The notes: generated from the letters alone by a model not told the origin. DNA of 15,558 nt from Omnitrophica WOR_2 bacterium RIFCSPHIGHO2_02_FULL_52_10 (GCA_001805655.1 MHGR01000019.1:1-15558), one strand, 5' to 3'. Shown: positions 1-6,327, counted from the stretch's first letter. Program-made: numbers and translations.

Positions 1-694
1 CGACAGGATGTGAATAAATCCTTACGGCATTTAAGTTGTCTTTGGCGCGAATGATAAAATACGCGAGCCATTGATGAAGCTGATAAAGTTTTTCGTAATC
101 GATGTAACCCCGATCCATGAGATAAAAAGATCCTGGTTCGGGAACAAGGATGTCCAGGATATTGACATCGTGGACGTTTGCCGGAGTAATCTCGACGAAG
201 GATGGAATAGGGCCACGTAAATCCAAAAGCGTGTGCATTTTGATTCCAGCTTTGGTGGTTCTGAACTTGGCCCAAGGAAACAGAGACAGACATAGATCGA
301 TTGTCGTTGAGTCTAAAGCATAAACTGTTTCTTCGAGGTCTAAACCAAAGTCGTCGTTTGAATACAAGTCTCTGGCCGAATGAATTAAGATTTGAGCGAA
401 GTCGGCGTAAATACGCCAGTCCCGATTCTCGTTGGCTCTGGCCAGAGTTGTCCGGCTGACTTTGCCGCGGATGCCCATGTGGTAAAGTTTGTTTTGCATG
501 GAAGGCAGGCAGACTTCGATGTCCCGCAAGCTTTCGCGGAAGGTTAATTGCGCAAAAGCCATGCAACGAAATTGATCCTGGCAGGTAAAAGTTCTGCTTC
601 TGTAATTGCCGGAATATCGATCGACACATTTTTGAAATTCGTACCATGGAATAAACTCCATGAGTTGAGAGAAAATCGTTTTGCCGGTATTCAT
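1..694 (-). CDS. IS4-family transposase, N-terminal 231 codons, cut by left window edge
   Basis: This is a DDE transposase of an IS4-type insertion sequence, which would cut and move its own element. The reading frame on the minus strand opens at ATG 694-692 and stays open to base 1, so the C-terminus lies outside the window. A good ribosome site (AAAGGAG, complement of about 701-707) sits just upstream. The N-terminus (MNTGKTIFSQLMEF) and the following stretch with DQFRCMAFAQLTFRESLRDI look like the DUF4372 domain of this IS group. The first catalytic Asp is D128 in ALDSTTIDLCLSLFPW and the second is D194 in FYLMDRGY. The third catalytic residue (Glu of the YREK region) would be off the edge. 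There is no internal stop or frameshift, so the element may be intact. Its right end should lie between 695 and about 850, but with only one end visible I cannot place the terminal repeat. Confidence 0.93.
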   Translation of the reverse strand, partial: MNTGKTIFSQLMEFIPWYEFQKCVDRYSGNYRSRTFTCQDQFRCMAFAQLTFRESLRDIEVCLPSMQNKLYHMGIRGKVSRTTLARANENRDWRIYADFAQILIHSARDLYSNDDFGLDLEETVYALDSTTIDLCLSLFPWAKFRTTKAGIKMHTLLDLRGPIPSFVEITPANVHDVNILDILVPEPGSFYLMDRGYIDYEKLYQLHQWLAYFIIRAKDNLNAVRIYSHPV

Positions 695-965
695 GACGCG
701 CTCCTTTGTTGAAGCGCTCATAATAACCGAAAAACGGATTCAAATCGAAAAATGGAAAATTTGTCGTAACCATATTTAAGTTAACAAATTGCAAAATTTA
801 TAAAATTCTTAACGGGACATTACTGAATCGATAATATTAATAAAAATATGATGATAAATAATTTCCGAAAGGTAACATTTTTGTTATTTTTCTAGACGCG
901 GCTTAAAAAACGGATATGATAAAAATAGCGTGTGATTTTCATAATATAATGCAATACCTATAGTT
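695..965. other. AT-rich gap: outer end of the IS element and upstream region of the REC-EAL gene
   Basis: This 271-base stretch has no credible gene. It is clearly more AT-rich than its neighbours, especially 760-900. A short inverted repeat (GCGCT 698-702 with AGCGC 713-717) brackets the ribosome site of the transposase. The stretch must contain the IS end and the promoter of the gene at 966. The string TTAACGGGACATTACTGA near 810-827 may belong to the IS terminus, but this is a guess because the partner end is not in the window. Confidence 0.4.
945..950 (+). promoter_or_regulatory. candidate -10 box for the REC-EAL gene
   Basis: A perfect TATAAT lies 15 bases before the ATG at 966. No convincing -35 is seen 16-18 bases upstream and no Shine-Dalgarno precedes the ATG. 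If the box is used, the transcript would have only about 9 untranslated bases. The surrounding AT richness makes chance matches likely. Confidence 0.3.
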
Positions 966-2108
966 ATGAGCGAAAAATACATTCTTATTGTGGACGGTAA
1001 TCGAAAAAGCGCCCAGGGAACAGCGGCCCTTTTGGAATCGCGCGATTATAAAGTCGATTTAGCCCACAGCGGCAGTGACGCGCTTCAAAAGGTCACGCAG
1101 TATCCGGACTTGATCCTTCTTGAACGGAACCTGCCGGACATCAGCGGGCTGGAAGTTTGCCAAGCGATACGAAACAATCGGCGCTTGCAGCATATTTCGA
1201 TCATTGTCGTTACCATAGAAAATGTTTCCGCAGAGAAGGCCGAGGGCCTGCGCCTGGGGGCGGATGACTACATTGTCCGCCCGGTCGATGATGAGGAACT
1301 GATCGCGCGGATAGAAGCGGTATTACGAAGGAACCAGGCCTTCAGGCAAAGTCAGGACAAAAAAAGCGCGCTAGTGACCGAGTTAAAGGAGATCCTCAGC
1401 GAGGAACTGATTACCCCTTACTTTCAGCCGATCTACTCCATGCATTCCCTGGTGCCCATGGGGCTGGAAGCCCTGAGCCGCCCACCATCGGGCGGTCTCA
1501 TCGACAACGCGGAGTTTCTGTTTAAAACGGCGCTGATTCTGGACATGTACTCGGAGGTGGAAATGCTTTGCTGGCGCGTGGCCGTCAGCCAGTGGAAAAA
1601 GATGGTCAACCACGGGAAATTGTTCCTGAACTGCACGCCGTACTTTATTGAAAGCGGACGGCTGAGCGAGAAGTTCCTTACGGACTTAAAAGTCGATCTT
1701 CATTGCCTTGTCCTGGAGATTACTGAGCGGACCGCGATTCAGAACCAGGAAATGTTCGTGCAGGAGTTAAATGATCTGCGGAAGCTGGGCGTTCATATCG
1801 CCGTGGACGACGTCGGCAGCGGCTTTGCCAGTTTGGATACTGTGGTTGAGATCCGGCCGGATATCGTCAAGATCGACCGTCACCTGGTCCGTAATTTATA
1901 TAATGACGAATTGCGTTACAACATTATGCAGGCGGTTATCTCCTTCTGCAAAAAAAGCAAAATGATGACCGTGGCCGAGGGAATCGAAGAGGAAAGGGAG
2001 CTGGAGGTCGTCGGCGAGCTGGGCATCGACGCGGTCCAGGGATATTTTCTGGCGAAACCAACGGCAGATATCAGCCCGGAAATTTTCTCAAAGAAATTCG
2101 GCGCGTAG
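966..2108 (+). CDS. Receiver-like plus EAL domain protein, probable c-di-GMP phosphodiesterase
   Basis: The predicted role is hydrolysis of c-di-GMP in the cytoplasm. Residues 1-125 form a CheY-like receiver fold and residues about 145-375 an EAL domain. The EAL signature residues are all visible: E168-A-L (GLEALSRP), N222, E251 (LEITER), D281-D282 (VDDVGSGFASL), K302 (VKID), E338 and E341 (VAEGIEEE) and Q358 (VQGYFLAKP). Enzymatic activity is therefore plausible. The receiver is degenerate: the phosphoacceptor position in LILLERNLPD is E53 instead of Asp, one of the paired N-terminal acidic residues is missing (VDG, D10-G11), and the conserved Lys before Pro is R105 (VRPVD). Normal Asp phosphorylation looks impossible, and E53 may mimic the phosphorylated state. 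The gene stands alone between an IS element and a convergent gene. No ribosome site is evident, so the start is taken from the receiver N-terminus. Confidence 0.9.
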   Translation: MSEKYILIVDGNRKSAQGTAALLESRDYKVDLAHSGSDALQKVTQYPDLILLERNLPDISGLEVCQAIRNNRRLQHISIIVVTIENVSAEKAEGLRLGADDYIVRPVDDEELIARIEAVLRRNQAFRQSQDKKSALVTELKEILSEELITPYFQPIYSMHSLVPMGLEALSRPPSGGLIDNAEFLFKTALILDMYSEVEMLCWRVAVSQWKKMVNHGKLFLNCTPYFIESGRLSEKFLTDLKVDLHCLVLEITERTAIQNQEMFVQELNDLRKLGVHIAVDDVGSGFASLDTVVEIRPDIVKIDRHLVRNLYNDELRYNIMQAVISFCKKSKMMTVAEGIEEERELEVVGELGIDAVQGYFLAKPTADISPEIFSKKFGA

Positions 2109-2111
2109 GGG

Positions 2112-2631
2112 ATTACAGACCACCGCATTTTTAATGGAACCAATGCATCTTTCACAGCATAGGAAAGCGGTTGCTGCTACCCCAACTTTCCTTAATAAAT
2201 GTTTAGAGGAAGTTGGGGTTGTCCCAGCTTCATCTAGGATTCTTTCAAGGAAAGCTGGGACTAGAAAACTCCTTTCCTATGCAGGCCGACTTTCCTTAAA
2301 AGTTTTAGAGGAAGTCGGCACAGTAATGGCTTCCTCTGGATGCTTTTAAGGGAAGCCATACAGCAAAGAAGATACGACGTCCTCATTTTCCTTTAAAATA
2401 TTTAGAGGAAATGAGGACATGTACTTGCCTTTTCTGTAGTACTTTTGAAGGCAAGTACGAACGTACTGGTTTTCCTTAATTTAAGTTTAGGGGAAACCAG
2501 TTACGTAACTAGCTTCCTCTAAAAATTTATAAAGGAAAGCTAGTACGCAGTGAGGAGTTTTCTTGCAACTGGTTGGAGCGGTGGCAGTATTGACGTCCGC
2601 AAGGGTTCCATTACTTATACGGACGTCAATA
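2112..2631 (+). repeat. Dispersed palindromic element, copy 1, interrupted by a hairpin array
   Basis: This is one of three related ~110 bp elements in the window. The left part is 2112-2156 and the right part 2566-2631. The conserved plan is TTACAGACC, an outer stem CCACCGC (2120-2126) with GCGGTGG (2578-2584), a small stem GCATT/AATGC around TAATGGAACC, and then a second hairpin TATTGACGTCCG (2588-2599) with CGGACGTCAATA (2620-2631). Copies 2 and 3 have TTTCACAACT uninterrupted; here 409 bases (2157-2565) sit inside it, possibly with a duplicated CA. The element starts four bases after the stop of the EAL gene and overlaps the stop of the convergent gene. The second hairpin is in the opposite orientation to the other copies. 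Confidence 0.85.
2157..2565. repeat. Array of eight alternating-orientation hairpins with variable stems and a shared loop core
   Basis: Eight imperfect palindromes follow each other: 2180-2218, 2222-2260, 2285-2319, 2326-2359, 2379-2418, 2421-2458, 2461-2506 and 2508-2544. Odd members read stem-CTTTCCTTnAAA...TTTAGAGGAAG-stem'; even members carry the same core on the other strand. Stem sequences differ completely between most members (for example GCCGACTT, GTCCTCATTT, GTACTTGCCTT) yet each is perfectly self-complementary for 8-11 bp. Two longer-range stems also occur: 2157-2167 with 2272-2282 (GCATAGGAAAG, enclosing hairpins 1-2) and 2263-2273 with 2553-2563 (AGAAAACTCCT, enclosing hairpins 3-8). 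Gaps between hairpins are 3, 24, 6, 19, 2, 2 and 1 bases. Retained pairing under sequence change suggests that the folded form matters, as RNA or as single-stranded DNA. No protein is plausibly encoded. The function is unknown. Confidence 0.85.
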
Positions 2632-3021
2632 GGGGGCGGGAAGGTTTTCCGAAATAACAAAATCTTTTATTTTCCAGCCGTAGCGCGTTTTCATAAGCTG
2701 GAATGACCATTTTTTCCCCGAAGGGAATGGATTGCCCTGCGGAAACTCGAGCACGGCGGAAACGCGCGCATGATACATGCCGTCTTTTTTGATTACTTCT
2801 CCTTCCCCAATTTCGTACGCCATCAGGTCATAGACAGGCGGGGAGTCCTCTTGCGCCTCCCAATAGGGCATGGCCAAAGTGAGATCGCCGTTTCTCCAAT
2901 GCTTTAAGACGGCGCGGACGGTTTTCACCGCGTCTTCACGGCGCAACACAGATTTTAGAAAAAAGATGGAGGCCAGGAAAGTTAAGAGCGCAATGGCCGC
3001 TATCATTTGTTTCTTTTTCAT
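2626..3021 (-). CDS. Small membrane-anchored or secreted protein of unknown function
   Basis: This is a 131-residue protein that I do not recognise. Residues 1-6 (MKKKQM) are basic and are followed by a hydrophobic stretch (about 7-24, IAAIALLTFLASIFFLKS), so it is either secreted or held in the membrane by an uncleaved N-terminal anchor. The remainder is soluble, with a stretch resembling small NTF2-like or lipoprotein-type domains (KWSFQLMKTRYGWKIKDF, about 104-121), but the similarity is too weak to name. It is convergent with the EAL gene, and copy 1 of the palindromic element supplies its last sense codon (Tyr) and its stop, so the natural C-terminus may have been altered by that insertion. 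No strong ribosome site precedes the ATG at 3021; a TATAAT lies on the same strand at 3053-3048. Confidence 0.65.
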   Translation of the reverse strand: MKKKQMIAAIALLTFLASIFFLKSVLRREDAVKTVRAVLKHWRNGDLTLAMPYWEAQEDSPPVYDLMAYEIGEGEVIKKDGMYHARVSAVLEFPQGNPFPSGKKWSFQLMKTRYGWKIKDFVISENLPAPY

Positions 3022-3047
3022 AGTTGAGTGTTTTTTGTCCGGATTAA

Positions 3048-3053
3048 ATTATA
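3048..3053 (-). promoter_or_regulatory. candidate -10 box for the small membrane protein gene
   Basis: A perfect TATAAT on the minus strand lies 26 bases before the ATG at 3021, in an AT-rich stretch. The best -35 candidate (TTGTGT) is 19 bases further upstream, which is long. This is a weak call. Confidence 0.3.
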
Positions 3054-3116
3054 AACAATGGGCTTCAAAATAACACAACCCGCAAGGAATGACAACAGCT
3101 TTTTCATTGTGAATAT

Positions 3117-3224
3117 TTACAGACCACCGCATTAGTAATGGAGCCAGTGCACTTTCACAACTCGTTGGAGCGGTGGCAGTATTGACGTCCGCATAGGTAA
3201 TGGAACCTTTGCGGACGTCAATAG
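3117..3224 (+). repeat. Dispersed palindromic element, copy 2 (uninterrupted)
   Basis: This is a complete copy in the same orientation as copy 1. The outer stem is CCACCGC 3124-3130 with GCGGTGG 3170-3176. The small stem is GCATT/AGTGC, where a U-A pair of the other copies becomes U-G. The second hairpin is a perfect 14-bp stem, TATTGACGTCCGCA (3180-3193) with 3210-3223, whose loop carries a further AGGT/ACCT stem around the shared TAATGGAACC. It lies between divergent genes (minus gene starting at 3021, plus gene starting at 3255), so it is not simply a terminator. A one-base deletion relative to copies 1 and 3 breaks the short frame (MEPMHLSQ) seen in them, which argues against coding. Confidence 0.88.
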
Positions 3225-3254
3225 ACGCAGGGCAGAAATGAATTACTTTCGGGG

Positions 3255-3902
3255 ATGATTGTATTGGAAGTTTTATTCTTGATCGGTGGAATAATTTTTA
3301 CCGGCGCGCTGGGCGGGAAGATTTACCGGCAATGGAATGCCCTGCAGGTCAAGGGCCGCATCAGCGCCGGGATTCTTTTGTGTTTGTGCTGCGTCTTTTC
3401 CGGCTGTGACATCTTGTACAGGGCTTTGGACAAAGAAGGGGCGGAGGAAAAACAGCTGGTGGGGGAGATTATCCCTTATGAAGCCAACCCAGTCATAGAA
3501 GAGGCTCAAGCCCTGCTCTATTTATACGGGTACAATACCGGCAAGGTCGACGGCATGCTCGGCCTCAGGACGCGCAACGCTTTAGAGAAATTTCAAACGG
3601 ATAACGGGTTGAAGCCTTCGAGGTCTTTAGACAAGGCGACTTGGGAGCGGTTGAATGTTTTTAAGGAAAATCAACTCGTTGTTGACCAGCAGCTTAATAT
3701 TCCGTTGGTACAAAAGCTTTTAAAGGCGGCCGGGTTTGACCCCGGAGACATTGACGGGAAAATGGGCGCTAAGACAGAAGCCGCGGTATTGAATTTTCAA
3801 GAGGCCCAGGGGTTGACGGCTGACGGTAAAATCGGGTACCAAACATTAAGCAAGCTTGCCGGCTATTTAACGGAAGATATGTCGGCAAACGATCACAAAT
3901 AA
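3255..3902 (+). CDS. Membrane-anchored protein with two peptidoglycan-binding domains
   Basis: This 215-residue envelope protein probably binds peptidoglycan. The N-terminus has two hydrophobic segments (about 2-20 and 38-50). The second ends in VFSGC (C51), which resembles a lipobox, so a lipoprotein is possible if translation or processing starts later than the first ATG. Two PG_binding_1 repeats follow: about 79-132 (IEEAQALLYLYGYNTGKVDG...TRNALEKFQ) and about 148-204 (VQKLLKAAGFDPGDIDGKMG...TEAAVLNFQ), each with the typical D-G-x-x-G and F-Q positions. There is no catalytic domain, so its role is attachment or sensing rather than cleavage. The start at 3255 is uncertain: the only purine-rich string (GGGG 3251-3254) is too close to the ATG, and TTG at 3264 is an alternative. 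It is followed by the sucC promoter region. Confidence 0.85.
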   Translation: MIVLEVLFLIGGIIFTGALGGKIYRQWNALQVKGRISAGILLCLCCVFSGCDILYRALDKEGAEEKQLVGEIIPYEANPVIEEAQALLYLYGYNTGKVDGMLGLRTRNALEKFQTDNGLKPSRSLDKATWERLNVFKENQLVVDQQLNIPLVQKLLKAAGFDPGDIDGKMGAKTEAAVLNFQEAQGLTADGKIGYQTLSKLAGYLTEDMSANDHK

Positions 3903-3932
3903 TTGAACATTGGCATTCCGGCCGAGAACGCC

Positions 3933-3961
3933 TTGCATTCTCCGGGGAATAATCATATAAT
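3933..3961 (+). promoter_or_regulatory. sigma70-like promoter for sucC
   Basis: TTGCAT (3933-3938) and a perfect TATAAT (3956-3961) are separated by exactly 17 bases. The -10 lies inside a 9-bp inverted repeat, ATCATATAA (3952-3960) with TTATATGAT (3970-3978), that would also cover the start site at about 3968. A dimeric repressor could bind there, or it may simply be an AT-rich hairpin ending the upstream transcript. The leader would be about 85 bases with no obvious terminator. Confidence 0.6.
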
Positions 3962-4052
3962 TAATTTTTTTATATGATCAACGGGCCGATAATAGGCAGT
4001 TATATGAGCAATGACTCTTTCCACAGTCGTTTCGGACATCTGTTGAACTGGC

Positions 4053-5189
4053 ATGAAAATCCACGAATATCAAGCAGCCGAAATATTTAAAAAAGCGGGC
4101 ATACCGATGCTTGCCGGGCGCGTTGCCGTTGAGCTCAACGAAGCCGTTGAAGCGGCCGACGCCATGAAATATCCTGTTGTGCTTAAATCCCAGGTGTTGG
4201 TCGGCGGGCGAGGGAAGGCCGGCGGGATCAAGGTAGTTCAAAACAGGAAGGAGCTGGAGCGCGGCTTTGCCCTGCTGAAAGGCCTGCGGATCAAGGGGTA
4301 TCCCGTGGAGAAAATTCTGATCGTCCCCGCCGTTAAGATTAAAAAGGAATTTTACGCGGGGGTTACGATTGACCAGCTCAGGGGGGACGTTGTCCTGATT
4401 GCCAGCGCTTCGGGCGGGGTGGAGATTGAGGAGATCGCCAAAAAGAATCCGCAGGCAATCAAAAAGTACTACTTTCAGAGGAGCAGGGAAATCGACCGAA
4501 CCCGGTTCCGGGAATTCGTCGAGGGAATTTTCGACCGTCCCGCCCACCGGGAGGCGGGCGCGGCCATATTCAGCAGCTTGGCCGGGGTGTTTTTTGATTA
4601 CGATTGTTCCCTGGCGGAGATTAATCCGCTGGTGATTGATGCCGGGGACGAGATACGGGCGTTGGACGCCAAGATCAATTTTGACGACAACGCGCTTTTC
4701 CGGCACAAAGATATCCAGGAACTGAGGGACACCTGTTTTGATGATCCCGATGAGCTGGAAGCCAAAGAATACGGCCTGAGCTTTGTCAAGCTCGAGGGGA
4801 ATGTCGGATGCATCGTCAACGGCGCCGGGCTGGCGATGGGAACGATGGATGTCATTAAACTTTCCGGCGGCCGTCCCGCCAATTTCCTGGATGTCGGGGG
4901 GAGTTCGGACCCCAAAAAGGTATTTCACGCGCTGGAGATCATCTTGAGGAACAAAAACATCAAGGGCATATTGATCAACATTTTCGGCGGCATTACGCGC
5001 TGTGATGATATTGCCAAGGGCATCCTGGATGCCAAAAAAAAGCTCGACATGCAGGTGCCGTTTGTGGTGAGGCTGATAGGAACGAATGAGAAAGAAGCCA
5101 AGGAGCTTTTGGCCAAAAACGGCATACAAACATTTGCGACCATGCGCGAGGCCGTTGAGAAAGTGGTCAAAATATCAAAGGATAATTAG
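4053..5189 (+). CDS. sucC: Succinyl-CoA synthetase (ADP-forming) subunit beta
   Basis: This is the nucleotide-binding half of succinyl-CoA ligase, which interconverts succinyl-CoA plus NDP and Pi with succinate, CoA and NTP in the TCA cycle. The 378 residues match the usual length (about 388). An ATP-grasp fold covers the first ~240 residues: MKIHEYQAAEIFKKAGIP, KSQVLVGGRGKAGGIK, and the acidic metal-binding stretch AEINPLVID. The C-terminal ligase domain shows GNVGCIVNGAGLAMGTMDVI, NFLDVGGSSD and the phosphohistidine-loop region NIFGGITRCDDIAKGI. The start was chosen from the conserved MKIHEYQ; no clear ribosome site precedes it. It is followed by sucD after an unusually long 229-base gap filled by palindromes. 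Nucleotide specificity (ATP or GTP) cannot be read with confidence. Confidence 0.96.
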   Translation: MKIHEYQAAEIFKKAGIPMLAGRVAVELNEAVEAADAMKYPVVLKSQVLVGGRGKAGGIKVVQNRKELERGFALLKGLRIKGYPVEKILIVPAVKIKKEFYAGVTIDQLRGDVVLIASASGGVEIEEIAKKNPQAIKKYYFQRSREIDRTRFREFVEGIFDRPAHREAGAAIFSSLAGVFFDYDCSLAEINPLVIDAGDEIRALDAKINFDDNALFRHKDIQELRDTCFDDPDELEAKEYGLSFVKLEGNVGCIVNGAGLAMGTMDVIKLSGGRPANFLDVGGSSDPKKVFHALEIILRNKNIKGILINIFGGITRCDDIAKGILDAKKKLDMQVPFVVRLIGTNEKEAKELLAKNGIQTFATMREAVEKVVKISKDN

Positions 5190-5190
5190 A

Positions 5191-5321
5191 AGCCATTTCA
5201 TAACCTCTTTTTGTCATCCCCGCATGCTTTAAGCGGGGATCCAGACCGGAACTACCGTCGGATTCCCGCTTTCGCGGGAATGACAATCCGGGTTATGACC
5301 CTTTGGGTTATGAAATGGGCT
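5191..5321. repeat. Composite palindromic repeat between sucC and sucD
   Basis: Two hairpins face each other as terminal inverted repeats: GTCATCCCCGC...GCGGGGATCC (5213-5242) and its near mirror GGATTCCCGCTTTCGCGGGAATGAC (about 5260-5284). Outside them lies a second inverted repeat, AGCCATTTCATAACC (5191-5205) with GGGTTATGAAATGGGCT (5305-5321), whose right arm has a partial direct copy at 5290-5298. The GTCATTCCCGC...GCGGGAATCC motif resembles widespread small non-coding repeats of many bacteria. The element begins right after the sucC stop. It is non-coding and unrelated in sequence to the element at 2112 or the array. Confidence 0.8.
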
Positions 5322-5322
5322 C

Positions 5323-5370
5323 TAGTGTCTTGTGGCTCGTGACCCGACACTATTCGAAACACGAGCCATA
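5323..5370 (+). other. Possible H-type pseudoknot upstream of sucD
   Basis: Two interleaved inverted repeats are visible: TAGTGTC (5323-5329) with GACACTA (5346-5352), and TGGCTCGTG (5333-5341) with CACGAGCCA (5360-5368). Because the arms cross, RNA pairing of both gives a pseudoknot with loops of 3, 4 and 7 bases. A small hairpin, TACCC-TGC-GGGTA (5369-5381), follows, and sucD starts 38 bases after that. It may regulate sucD or be part of the adjacent repeat. Confidence 0.4.
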
Positions 5371-5418
5371 CCCTGCGGGTACTGCTTCACTGCGGGACGC
5401 GAATGACGGGCGGCGAAT

Positions 5419-6291
5419 ATGAGCATTCTAATAGATACAAATACAAAAGTCCTCGTTCAGGGAATAACCGGCCGGGACGGCGCCTTCCATACCCAGCAGA
5501 TGGTGGATTACGGGACGAATGTCGCGGCTGGCGTGACGCCCGGCAAGGGAGGGCAGGAGGTGTACGGCGTTCCTGTCTTTGACACCGTTGCCGAGGCGAG
5601 GGGGAAAACGGGCGCCAATACGGCCATTCTCTACGTGCCCGCGAAATTCGCCAAAGACGCGATCTTGGAGGACATCAGCGCCGGCATGGAGCTGATTATT
5701 TGCATTACAGAGGGCATTCCGGTTCTTGATATGGTTGAGGTGAAAAAGGCGCTGGAGGGGAAGAACCTGCGCCTTATCGGCCCCAACTGCCCGGGCATCA
5801 TTTCTCCGGGGAAAGCGAAAGCCGGCATCATGCCCGGCCATATTCATAAACCGGGCCCTATTGGTGTCGTTTCGCGCAGCGGGACATTAACGTATGAGGT
5901 GGTTCACAACCTGACGATCAGCGGGATGGGGCAGTCCAGCTGTGTGGGTTTAGGCGGCGATCCGATCATCGGCACGCGCTTCGTTGACGTGTTGGAAATG
6001 TTCATGCGGGACGACGAAACCGAAGGCATAGTCATGGTCGGTGAAATCGGCGGTGAGGACGAGCAAATCGCGGCCGAATATATAAAAAAGGAAGCCACCA
6101 AGCCCATTCTCGGCTTCATCGCGGGCCGCACGGCGCCGGCCGGCAAGCGCATGGGGCATGCCGGGGCGATTATCTCATCCGGAGAGAGCACCGCGGAAGC
6201 CAAGCGGGAAGTCCTCATGGCGGCGGGGGGAACTGTGGTGGATTTCCCGTATGACATACCGGCGCATTTTCAGGGGAGAATCTCAGTCTGA
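5419..6291 (+). CDS. sucD: Succinyl-CoA synthetase subunit alpha
   Basis: This is the CoA-binding, phosphohistidine-carrying half of succinyl-CoA ligase and partner of SucC. Its 290 residues are the normal length. Residues 1-100 form a Rossmann CoA-binding domain with [15 protein letters not shown], followed by [20 protein letters not shown] and [11 protein letters not shown]. The active-site His is in [18 protein letters not shown] (residues about 233-250). The start is fixed by the conserved [15 protein letters not shown]; the ribosome site is poor (GGGCGGCG). The separation from sucC by palindromic DNA is unusual, since these genes are normally nearly contiguous, and could change the translation ratio of the two subunits. 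It is followed after 36 bases by the BioD-like/DRTGG gene, likely in the same transcript. Confidence 0.97.
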   Translation: MSILIDTNTKVLVQGITGRDGAFHTQQMVDYGTNVAAGVTPGKGGQEVYGVPVFDTVAEARGKTGANTAILYVPAKFAKDAILEDISAGMELIICITEGIPVLDMVEVKKALEGKNLRLIGPNCPGIISPGKAKAGIMPGHIHKPGPIGVVSRSGTLTYEVVHNLTISGMGQSSCVGLGGDPIIGTRFVDVLEMFMRDDETEGIVMVGEIGGEDEQIAAEYIKKEATKPILGFIAGRTAPAGKRMGHAGAIISSGESTAEAKREVLMAAGGTVVDFPYDIPAHFQGRISV

Positions 6292-6327
6292 GGCGACTCG
6301 GAATACTGATTAAGCAATAGAAACGCA

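Noticed and set aside
2134..2349. 71-residue open frame on the plus strand in the repeat region
   Set aside because: It runs through the palindromic element and the first hairpins. The same start in the other copies (MEPMHLSQ...) diverges or is frame-broken by a one-base deletion in copy 2, so it is not coding.
2157..2565. CRISPR array
   Set aside because: There are no direct repeats of constant length with unique spacers; units are alternating inverted hairpins of varying spacing, and no cas genes are nearby.
2157..2565. Integron attC array
   Set aside because: Hairpins with directional bulges recall attC sites, but the conserved part is at the loop instead of the base, no GTTRRRY core sites are seen, and there are no cassettes or integrase.
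3978..5129. 383-residue open frame on the minus strand opposite sucC
   Set aside because: It is a shadow of sucC, whose motifs and length fully explain the region; the antisense protein has no recognisable features.
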